Below are positions 47,869 through 56,741 of a stretch of 56,741 nucleotides of DNA, in pieces; position 1 is the first letter of the stretch; every line of letters begins with the position of its first letter. The translations under genes were made by a program, and so were the position numbers. Location of the stretch: positions 1 to 56,741 of the forward strand of contig MU277751.1 in the NCBI GenBank assembly GCA_022385805.1. Reading direction: 5' to 3'. Under the pieces are notes generated by a model. The model did not search any database. It was given only the letters and a program-made list of their open reading frames with translations, and was not told where the DNA came from. The DNA is from Pilatotrama ljubarskyi (Eukaryota > Basidiomycota > Agaricomycetes > Polyporales > Polyporaceae).

Positions 47869-49458
47869 TACAGTGACGGCCAAAAGTCACGCCCCACCCC
47901 CCCAGCATAATCTTGTCACCCGTATAATTTCAGTAATTGCCCATGATTTCTCACGCATCTTTGCAGATATGTAGGCTATGCTGTAAGCTATCACATGGTC
48001 CCACTCTTAAGGTTTGAGAGTCTCTGTATCCTCTGATTTTGGCATATATGTGTGGTGAGATGCACTGGGACCACTTCACATTCAACCAAAATGATGTGAT
48101 TACTTTGTAAGGAGGATACAAATCATTCAGAAACGAGTGTGTTTACCACATTTGCGGCGAAGAGTTGAGATACGTTCAGGAAGGGAATCATAAAGCTTCT
48201 GAATGAAAGAGATATCAAGTCCATACCACTCCTCCTGAACCATTGTCCATAGCTCATCCAGGTTGCGAGGAAGAGGCCGGCGAGCTCGCACACGGCGCTT
48301 GATCTCACACCAGACATGTTCTATGATGTTCATGTCAGGAGACGAGGAAGGCCAGGGGAGAACGAGGATGTTGTGGTCAGCGAACCACTTCTCGGCGAGC
48401 TTGGAGGTGTGCTTGCGATCGTTGTCTTGCTGAAAGACGAAGGAGCGGGGGGAAAGGTGATAGTCTTGAAGTGTACCCAGGAGTGACTCCTCGAGGATGG
48501 TGCAGTACTTCTTTGCGTCCATGGTCCCGTTGATTCTGAGCAGCCGTCCGACACCATCCAAGGTGATGCAGCCCCAGACCATCAAACTTCCTCCCCCTCC
48601 CTGAACTGTCTTCTTCAGATTCCGGTCCAGGTAAGCCTCGCCCACTCTCCTACGACACCACTGCCTCCCATCCACACCGAAGAGGTTGAACTTGCACTCA
48701 TCTGAGAAGATGATGAGCCTCAACATCCGGGGGTCCAATTTTGCCATGTGCCGCGCCCAAATGCTTCGCTGTTTCTCATTGAGCTTGGAGAGATATGGCT
48801 TTTCCTGGCGCACCCTGCCATTCAACCCCCTCTCTGCAAGGTTTCTACGCACTGTCCGGGCAGAGGCCTGCGGAGCTGCCTTGCGTTGGGCATCAGTGGC
48901 GTTGAGAGCTTCACCTCGGCTGATCATGATCCCGAGATGATCAAGGTCCTGACGGCTGAGGATGCGGGGCCGGCCAGAGCGGGGTCTTTGATAGTGGAGG
49001 TTGCCTGTTTCCGCAAAGGTTCGTAGGGTTCGACGGACAGTCTTGCGGTCGCATTTGAGTTTGCGAGCGATGGCACTGATGGACATGGGGTCACCGGAGG
49101 GAGGGTTGCGAAGGAAGAGAATTTTGGCACGTTTAAGGCAGGATAGAGCAACCATGTGTGAAGAGCAGAAAGAATAGAGGATGAGGATGAAGATTCTGAG
49201 GTGCAATATGTACAGTGACTGAATGGTAGTGGATTAAGTTGAGGGTCATGGCTGAGTGCTGTGCTTCGCTGGCAGGCGCTAAAATAAGCGCCCGTATTTC
49301 TCGCGCTCCATTAAGAGCTACACCCTCAATAATCAGTAGCAAATCAATAACACCCAGTATACAATCTAGATATCATATACACATGTGTGACTAGCCTGGG
49401 CTTGTATACAATCCTGTGAAAGTAGGGGGGTGGGGCACGACTTTTGGCCGTCACTGTA
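47869..49458 (-). mobile_element. complete Tc1/mariner transposon with TA target duplication
   Basis: The element is 47871-49456 (1,586 bp), flanked by TA at 47869-47870 and 49457-49458. Terminal inverted repeats of about 31 bp start CAGTGACGGCCAAAAGTC on both ends with one two-base difference. It carries one intact transposase gene. Near-identical ends plus an open frame suggest recent activity. Confidence 0.95.
48127..49155 (-). CDS. Tc1/mariner transposase (DD34E)
   Basis: Single-exon gene starting MVALSCLKRAKILF (342 aa; an in-frame extension to 49206 exists with a non-ATG start). The N-terminal half is a paired helix-turn-helix DNA-binding region (ISAIARKLKCDRKTVRRTLR; SGRPRILS linker). 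The catalytic triad is visible: first Asp in IIFSDECKFN, second in FQQDNDRKH, Glu in NIIEHVW. Exactly 34 residues separate the second Asp and the Glu, which defines the DD34E Tc1 group. No stop or frameshift interrupts it, so the protein could be functional. Confidence 0.96.
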   Translation of the reverse strand: MVALSCLKRAKILFLRNPPSGDPMSISAIARKLKCDRKTVRRTLRTFAETGNLHYQRPRSGRPRILSRQDLDHLGIMISRGEALNATDAQRKAAPQASARTVRRNLAERGLNGRVRQEKPYLSKLNEKQRSIWARHMAKLDPRMLRLIIFSDECKFNLFGVDGRQWCRRRVGEAYLDRNLKKTVQGGGGSLMVWGCITLDGVGRLLRINGTMDAKKYCTILEESLLGTLQDYHLSPRSFVFQQDNDRKHTSKLAEKWFADHNILVLPWPSSSPDMNIIEHVWCEIKRRVRARRPLPRNLDELWTMVQEEWYGLDISFIQKLYDSLPERISTLRRKCGKHTRF

Positions 49459-51120
49459 TATCCGCAGAGGAAACCGGCTTCTAGGAGCGATCGAACGTTC
49501 TGGTGACTAAACGAAGTTCGGGAAGATGGAGTCGGCACCTTATCGCAGCCCTACACCGCATAAGTCAGGGGGACAAGTAGCGGACTCTTGACATCTTGCC
49601 GCTCCCTGCCAATCCTGCGATGCCACCGCGGAGAGATGGACGCCACTCAGAAGACGACCAGAGGTGCCTGGCTTGCCAGCATTCACCGCGTTTGAAGATC
49701 CTATACCATCACACTCGCGCGCCCTTCATGTATTCGCGGCGAGGACGATTGAGTGGTCTTACTGCACCGCTCGACGATGGTCGTGCAAGCTCGTTAACCG
49801 AAAACGAGTGGGACTCGGAGTTAGCATCTTGACAGGGTTCTCGTCTCCTCCCCCGTCAGATCAACGAGCCTCATAGTCTCCAGCCCGGCCAGTTTCAACG
49901 GACAGGGATACATAATGCTGATCATGAGAGGTAGTAGACAAAGCTCAGAGGTCTACAGATGACAGTGTTGGAGAGGCGAAGGCCTTAACAAGGACAAACA
50001 CTGCGTGTGGCGTCGACCGAGCGAAGCGTCATCTCATGATCAACGCCTATAAGTGCTGTTATAGCACTTACTCGATGTCCTACGATTGCCCAGGTTCATG
50101 AAATGCCTTGGCCTGCTATATGAAGCGATCTGAAGGCTATCGTGCCCACGCCAAGGCTTTTCACCCTGCAGAATGTGACGGCTGACCGAGGACCATGCTC
50201 AAGCCATGGCTTGCCTGACGATGGCTGCCTTCTGACTACACTACACACCTCTTACGCGCTGAACTATGCCCTCCGACGCGGTTCTGCTTCTTTGCTGAGG
50301 CCTGATGTACTGCGCAGGCTTAGGGAATTCAGCGGCTAGGCGATCTACAAGATTCAAATCTGTGAAGGAGCAAACTATGAACGCCTGTCTTCCGCTGAAC
50401 GAGACGCTGGCTTGCGAGCCTACCAGGGACACCATCAACGGGACCGGCCTTCGCACAGATAGAAGCTCGCGATCTTGTTCTCCTTCTGAATGGGGCGCCA
50501 GCGTCCATCTTTATCGGCTACACCATCCCGCGAGTACCTCCAGCCCTCCTAACGCCTAAAGCGCTCCGGCCGCGGTACTGCACATCGGTCACACAGCTGA
50601 AATAATTCTTGGCAGTTCCAGGAAGCCTGTACTCACTCAGGCATCCTTCGTTTGAAAGAGGCTGGGTGCTCGACAAGCACACCCATGGGAGTCGCTATAC
50701 TGCCGTATAATGGTAATAACCCGACTCGGATACTCACTGCACAGATTGTCTCAGACATTCATTGAACCGCGTTCAGGCTCCTCCCTGACCTGGCGGCATT
50801 GCCGCCGACGCATCGCGAGAAACTCGGATGGCCATTCCCTTCAGCGTTTCGGAGTCGGCCTCTTCGCGCCTGCAAGTGACAGAACCGTGCCTAGTCCGAC
50901 TGCTGTCGGAGGAAGTGGCAGCTGCAGCAAGTTGTCTGCTATGGACAATTTGTCGCGCGCTCTATGGCATCAGGAGGTCTTCGCATGTGTCGTCTAAGTG
51001 CTGGGCGAATCCCTACTTAAGCCTCACAGCAGTGTGCGATCTCACTCGACACCCGGCTTCTGCCAGCTTCGCATTACTGGTCACCCATCCTCCCTTCGCG
51101 CCTGTGCTTCAAGCGACAGC
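49459..51120. other. gene-poor stretch between the transposon and the expansin-like gene
   Basis: No gene, RNA or mobile element recognised in about 1.66 kb. A small perfect hairpin (TAAGTGCT, 5-nt loop, AGCACTTA) lies at 50050-50070. The last 110 bp are the likely 5' leader of the expansin-like gene, with a TATA-like TACTTAAG near 51013. Confidence 0.45.
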
Positions 51121-51776
51121 ATGAAACTCTTCACGCGCCTTCTCTTGGGCATCACTGTGTCCAGCGCATGCGCCCTCGCAATCCCTCGAGCCCGAGTCGA
51201 TACTGCTCTGGCATCCTCGCCGCGTGCGGGCGCATCGCAGGCCACAGAGTCCGAGAGCGGGCAGGCGTTGTCATCCTCTGATAGTTCCACTGATGTCTTC
51301 GAGGGAAAGTGCGTTGAGCTCCGATTGCGCGCGTCCCGACTGGTGCTCACCTGGTAATTTCAGCGCTACCTTCTTCTTTCAGAACGGCATGGCCGGGGCC
51401 TGCGGTCAGGTCAACCCGGACAGCGCGTTCATAGTTGCCATATGTACGTCCGCCGTGGTGAGAACTCCATGGCCGCTATGGGTCCACTTATGATTGTGCA
51501 CACAGCCTTGCAGCGATACGGCAGTTCGGCTGGGCCCTCTCCACTGTGCGGAGAGAGCATCAAGGTCACAAACACAAGGAACGGCAATTCGGTCATCGTC
51601 ACCATCGCCGATGCCTGCCCTACCTGCCCGGGTATCAACGATATGGATTTATCTATTGGTCCATTCCTCTCCTTGGCCGGGAGTCTGAATGATGGCTTGA
51701 TTCCTGGTAGGTTTCATGTCGCATTGTGGTTGGCACTTGAGCTCATTTGATCACAGTAAGTTGGGAATTCGTGTGA
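51121..51776 (+). CDS. secreted expansin-like / loosenin-type protein (single double-psi beta-barrel domain)
   Basis: Exons 51121-51308, 51364-51443, 51506-51706 and 51757-51776 give 162 aa. The signal peptide is MKLFTRLLLGITVSSACALA. After a Ser/Ala-rich linker the RlpA-like double-psi beta-barrel follows: ATFFFQNGMAGACG, then SPLCGESIKVTNT, VTIADACPTCPG, MDLSIGPFLSLAG and a terminal IPVSWEFV. Such single-domain proteins are secreted by basidiomycetes and can loosen cell walls or bind chitin or cellulose without hydrolysis; activity here is inferred from the family only. The cysteines and the Asp of the ADxCxxC motif are present. The gene converges on the helicase gene, with only 135 bp between the stop codons. 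Confidence 0.9.
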
Positions 51777-51911
51777 GCAGCCGTGGCGCAACTTCGGCAT
51801 CCTCAGACCACAGAGGCTTACCAGGATCACTACGAACGTCAATCTCGATCCTCCTTGATCTTCTCCTTCATGTTCAACCGTTCCTGTCCCTGTATGTACA
51901 ACACGTAGCAA

Positions 51912-54900
51912 TCAACCACGACGGCCACCCTCCGGGTCCTCCGGACGGGGAATGAGAACCTCGACGCATGCGGACAGGGCTCGTTTCCACAAGGGACTAT
52001 TCGTCTGCAGCGTGCGCTGGTCGCCCACAATGATCAGCCCTAACTTGGGCCGAGTCCACGCCACATTCAGCCGCCGCTCATCCTCCACAAACCCGATGTC
52101 TCCCTCCGCGTTGCACCGGACGGTAGAGAAGACGACAATGTCCCCCTCACGACCCTGAAAGCCATCTATCGTGCTGACGACGGCGTCCTGCGTGGCCGGC
52201 AACGTCTGGCGGAGCAGCTGAACTTGCCTGGAGTACGGTGTGAGCACGGCGACGGTCGCCGCGCGAAGACGGGCTTGGTGCTCTTCGTTGCAGGGTTCGC
52301 GCGGCTTCCGGAGGAGAGACATGATGTGCTTCACGAGTGCGACCTGGCCTGCGTTGCTCTTCGATGACCTCCCGTAGTCCTCTTCCGAGGTGCAAGGCAC
52401 GAAGACGACTGGACAAATGCGACCATCGACGGAAGGCCACGGGAATGAGGATATGCCAAGGACGGAGGCGATCTCTTCCTCTCGTGGAGTGCCTGTTTGC
52501 AGACGGCCCTCATAGAACTCCTGCGATGGAAACCGAGCAACGTCCGCCGAAAAGCGGTATTGTACCTGCAGAGTCGAGTGTTAGGAGGCGACTTGTCCAG
52601 GAGAATAGTCAACTTACGTCAAGCATAGCCCGTGCCAGCTCAGGGTAGTCCGATCTCTTCCATAGCCGCTCGAAGAGAGATTTGTCGAATTCTAATGTTT
52701 TCCCCATCGGCTTCACTGTGGGACGAAGCTGCACACTATCGCAGAGGCATGTCAGTCACGTTCTACAATCGGCTGACGATGCTACTGACTGGTCCCCTAC
52801 AAGTACCGCACGAGAACACCCCTTCACCAGCGGGATCAGGGCACACGGCTCAGTGATCTGTGAGGCTTCGTCGATCAGGACGGTGTCGAAGTCGACGTTC
52901 CGGAGTATACCCAATCCGGCGCCCGAGCAGGTGGTGAAGACGATGCGGGAGTCCTTGACTCTCTTGACGGCCTTCTGAAGCAGTCTGGGGTTGTCGTTGA
53001 TGTTGCCACCTAGCCGGGCGTCCACCGTATACTTCTGTAGAGCCTTGTGGACCTTGGAGCTCTCTGTGGCTGCTCGGAGGATCTTCTCGTCTTCCAGCAG
53101 ATGATGTTCATCGTTGAAGGCCACGAAGCGCTCCAGGACGTTGTCGACAGCTGCACACCGCAATCAGTCGTTTGTTAAGACTCGAGATGACACGAGAATC
53201 ATGCATGGGCATACCGTTGTGGGTAGACGCCGTCACGAGGATTTTGGCATCGGGCAGTCGGCGGAGGAATTGTACAAGAATCTGGACTACGACGGTTGTC
53301 TTGCCGGTGCCTGTCCGTGTATGAGTCTTCAGGTTCTGACATATACAGTACAGAATTGCACGGCACTAACCAGGTGGACCCCAGATCAGGCACATCGGGG
53401 TGCTCACCGCTGAAGAGACCGCCGCTCGCTGACTAGCATTCAGCGTCGAGTTCACTTCCGAACTTTGTGCTTCTGCACGCGCATCGTCTTCGAACTGTTC
53501 GTCCAGCGATGCTGAATCGTAGGCGGCAGCAAGTCGGCCGGGGTCCATACCGACCACAACATTGTAGAGTCTGCACGCCTCATATTGCTTCACGGCCAGT
53601 TTCCGCACAGCTTCCAGCATTGCTGCAGAAGTCGCGATGCCCCCTGCATCGAAGATGTTCCATTGGACGCCCTGCCACTCCGGAGGAAGTGGCTGCTTGA
53701 CCTCAAGGTATAGTTCACCCCGAGCGGCCCTGATGACGACGGCGTCCACAATCGGAGGGGGTAGATCAGAGTTTTCGGCCACGGAAGCGACTTGCAGTCG
53801 TACATGGTTGTGGATGCGGATGGGACTCGGGGAGTCGACGCGGGTGTGGGCCACAATAACCACTTTGCCGGGGCTGCTGTCGAAATCACTGTCTTCCGCT
53901 ACCACCCCCTCTGTCTCTGCGGGGGCGGCGCGCGTAGAAGCCGCCTCCGTCTTGGGGGGAACGAGTTTCGCCCTTGTTGGCAGCGTGGATTGGCGCTTAG
54001 GACGACCAGTCTCATCGCACGGACATGATTCCGCGGCTTCTTCTGCCCTGTCGAAGACTATTGCGAGCGCATGTTTATGTGCGTATTCGGATACCGCGTT
54101 GCTATTCCGAGAGCCGCTTCGGCAGTCCTGCAGCACGAGGAGGACCTCCTGGACTAGCGTAGGCGATCGGATGCAGAGTGAAGCAGACCAGAGGATGTCG
54201 AGAAACCGACCAAGATCCAAGGAATCAATGTCGTGCGCGAGACGTTCCAAGGCTGCGAGTGTTGCAATTCCCATGGAGTTCGCAGAACAGATGAGGCTGT
54301 GCAGTATCACAGGCACCAGAGGAGCAAAATTCTCCGGAAGGGGCGCTGGACCGGCGGGAATGTACTTCTTCAGTATACAGTAGACCAAGGAGGGATACTT
54401 GCTGATGCAGCTGCTGAAGTCTTCGATGACTGTGCTATCTCTGTCCAAGAGGATGCCGAATATCATGAATACATGGCCCTCGACGCGATAGCGGATCGCA
54501 ATGTCGAAGTAATGATGCAGCTGACGGTCGTCCAAACTGTTCAAAATCCGCTGTACGCCGTCTGTGAGGGCGTCCGGGTAGAACAGCTGCGCACCAAGGG
54601 GGTCTTCATCCCAATTGCAGTCGGCGATGGTGTTGTACCTGAAGGGCTCCTTTGCGTAATCGAACCTTCGTAGTGTCTCTTCAGTTGGCATGCTGAAGAA
54701 AGGAGTCAGTCAAACAGGACACGCCCGCCGATGGCAGGCTTACTATTCAAAGCGAAGGTCGAAGGCTTGATGAGCTATGCGGTCGCGGCAAGAGACCACA
54801 TGAATCTCGATGTCGAGAACCGGCTCTCGCAGCACTCGCCCACATTGCTAGACGAGGTGTTCTTGAGATCAAGCTCCCATAATGTGCGAGTACTATACCA

Positions 54901-56037
54901 TACCTGCTGCACCCTTTGGGATATCTTGTTCAAGGCGATGCTTGTCACGATGTCGTGCCCGGACTTGGGAGGCGGGCGAGTGACGAATATGAAGCTATTC
55001 GCTCTCTGCTTATCGAAGAGCTGCATCACATTCTCACCGCAATACAACCTGTAGCCGCTGTGGCCTTGCCAGTAAGTCGACGTCAGTCCCGATGCCTTTG
55101 GCATGAATGAGCACACGACGACGTTCTGGTTGACTTCGGCCTGGGATATGGGTTAGCGAGGTTCCGGACGGACATGAAACAAGTGAATGTAAGCACGTCG
55201 TCATCCCAAGCGATCTCGCCACGAAGGAACATGCCAACCGAGAAACGATCGTCGGTCTATTGGGGCGTCTCGTGAGCACCTGATGGAACATGGAGGCATC
55301 GCAGTGACAACCTTGAGAATCAGAAGACGTCGGGTATAGTTGGCCACAGCATCCCGCAGGTATTCGAAAAATGCCGCTCTGCCTTGAGTGGAGGAGCTGT
55401 AGAGCTTTTGGAGGCGGAGAGGGCCGCCGAGTTTACGATCTTCAAGGTCGCGGTGATGCAAAATCTCCGAACGCATGAGACTGTATGAAGCCTGCATGAG
55501 CACCCTCCAGTGCGCATCATGAACGCATACTGACCTGTTCCAGACGTAGGGGTCCTTGTCCGGTGTGAGTCCAAGCCGGAAGCTCAGAGCATGCTTCTCG
55601 GCTGTTGTAAGCGCGCTGAAGTCGACGTGGTTGAGATGCTTGTGAAAGTCGATGTGATGGCTCTCCGCGAATCTGGCCGTCATCATGGCCAACTCGTACT
55701 CTGAGACAGCGAGCTTTTCCGACGTCAGAAGCCCGATCAAGGTATCTTCAGCATCACCGGGAGCCATTTCTTGTGCAGTGATCTGTGGAGTCTGTATGAA
55801 CTCGTCATAGAATGCCTTCGCAGACTCCTGTAACATGTCGAGGATGAATGGTGTGTCAGGGTCTACCGGAGGTTGCGCCAGGCGTTCCGGGATCTTCACT
55901 GAACCGCCATCCACGACGAGAGAATGCAAGGCATTCAGGTCCTGGCACTCATCGCTCATCGCGCCCTTCGGGCTATACCGGACCCACTTATTGTGGAGGT
56001 TCACGATCCTGGCCAAAGCCATGCTACGCCGCCCCAT
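51912..56037 (-). CDS. UPF1-like superfamily 1 helicase
   Basis: About ten exons encode roughly 1,200 aa. The C-terminal half holds a complete SF1 helicase core: motif I GPPGTGKT (split by an intron at 53358), THNAVDNV (Ia), VLIDEASQITEP (II), VLVGDHVQLRPTV (III), QYRFSADVARFP (IV), STIDGFQGREGDIVVFSTVR (V) and RRLNVAWTRPKLGLIIVGD (VI). This order and the DEAS box place it with the UPF1/SMUBP2/MOV10-type RNA or DNA helicases. The N-terminal ~600 residues show no recognisable UPF1 Cys/His domain; they include a helical region (DIAIRYRVEGHVFMIFGIL) and an acidic Ser-rich linker. It is therefore probably not the orthologue of UPF1 itself. Intron phases matched at every junction examined. A transposon terminus lies 60 bp upstream of the start. 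Confidence 0.9.
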
Positions 56038-56094
56038 TATATTTAGACGTTGTATGCGTAAGAAGCGATCTGCCGTGACTAGACGTACGTGTTA

Positions 56095-56741
56095 TACAGT
56101 GACGGCCAGAAGTCATGCCCCACCCCCGGGTGGTGGTGCATGTAATACAATCCCTTTGGTGTCTCAACAAGATATGTATGTGCATAGTATACTGTGTGTG
56201 CAATATCTACAGCAATACAATTTCTAAGAGGTATCAGGGCACTTTTCAAGAGATATGGGCAAATCAGTGCCATGAACCCTCTTGAGGGACGACTTGACTT
56301 GTGATTTCTTTGAGGGTTTCAGCACACTACTGAGCCTTGTGGATCCATCACATGGACTGCATAGTAGCTTAGCTTCTTGACTATCAAATTATATTTTCTC
56401 AGCAGCTACAATCATTGTCTGTGCGACAATCTTGGTGAAGTTGGATGATTCGCCTCTGAGATGAATTTATACATCAATGAAGCTAGTATGAACAATTCAA
56501 TAAAGTGGTCATGCAGTCTCCTGGGCCGACCTGTATGTATACATGTATGCCTGAAAAATAGCCTGGTGTGCTTCAAAGATATTGGGCAATTTATCCATCT
56601 CGAGCCAGGGCTTCCGTCATTAATTGGTAATTTTGGTGCCCTTGCACTGAGACATTACACAAGATATAGGCATAGAATAATTGCAGAGAGGGACCACTAT
56701 ATAACACTATAACCAATTGTAGAGGCACTCACTGGATCAAG
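56095..56741. mobile_element. second Tc1/mariner-type element, left end only (runs off the window)
   Basis: TA at 56095-56096 is followed by CAGTGACGGCCAGAAGTC at 56097, matching the TIR of the element at 47871 with scattered differences. The inside after about 56130 is different and clearly AT-richer than the surrounding genes. No transposase frame is visible in the 645 bp available, so it may be a non-autonomous or divergent member. It begins 60 bp upstream of the helicase start codon. Confidence 0.65.

Noticed and set aside
50050..50070. Perfect 8-bp stem hairpin in the gap before the expansin-like gene
   Set aside because: Too short to distinguish from chance, and no gene end or promoter is nearby.
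1..56741. CRISPR array, rRNA or bacterial operon features
   Set aside because: The window is intron-rich fungal DNA; no regularly spaced repeats or rRNA sequence was seen.

Overview
This window is nuclear DNA of a filamentous basidiomycete, most likely an Agaricomycete and possibly a wood-decay polypore. The evidence is the very dense pattern of short introns (mostly 50-65 nt, GT...AG) in almost every gene, the moderately GC-rich coding sequence, the basidiomycete-style F-box protein, and a hAT relic and Tc1/mariner element of types common in fungi. The species call is inference. The gene contents and exon structures come from reading the sequence and checking that exon lengths keep frame.

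Layout, left to right. (1) 1-2660: the 3' end of a hAT transposase relic with a probable element terminus near 1044, then a non-coding palindromic repeat. (2) 2661-10261: three tandem, co-oriented sugar-porter (hexose) transporter genes. They share identical intron positions and identical lengths for exons 2-4. (3) 11004-15681: an F-box protein gene with a hairpin mini-element just upstream of its start, then a dynamin-family GTPase gene (10 exons, 776 aa). (4) 16125-24630: UTP20, a giant HEAT-repeat ribosome-biogenesis factor. (5) 25382-30474: a small single-pass membrane protein, an unusually short SRP72 (317 aa), and a membrane-anchored histidine-phosphatase-like protein that has lost both catalytic signatures. 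(6) 30813-34772: a secreted neutral ceramidase with about 23 introns, one of them 500 nt long and holding an inverted repeat. (7) 36210-47785: a tandem array of seven NmrA/isoflavone-reductase-like genes, all on the minus strand. Four look intact, one is frameshifted, one carries a MITE in exon 3, and one survives only as promoter plus first exon. (8) 47871-49456: a complete Tc1/mariner element with an intact DD34E transposase. (9) 51121-56037: a small secreted expansin-like (double-psi beta-barrel) protein converging on a UPF1-like SF1 helicase. A second, different Tc1-type terminus begins 60 bp upstream of the helicase start and runs off the window.

How the parts relate: housekeeping genes (UTP20, SRP72, dynamin, helicase) are interleaved with two recently expanding families, the transporters and the NmrA-like genes. 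There is no polyketide, non-ribosomal peptide or terpene backbone enzyme, so the NmrA array is not evidently part of a classical biosynthetic cluster. The most notable new observation is a shared promoter module in that array: an everted CCG-N4-CGG site placed 14-16 bp upstream of a TATA-like box, in several copies. It suggests common control by a zinc-cluster regulator. Transposons have repeatedly landed within 90 bp of start codons, in an exon, or in an intron.
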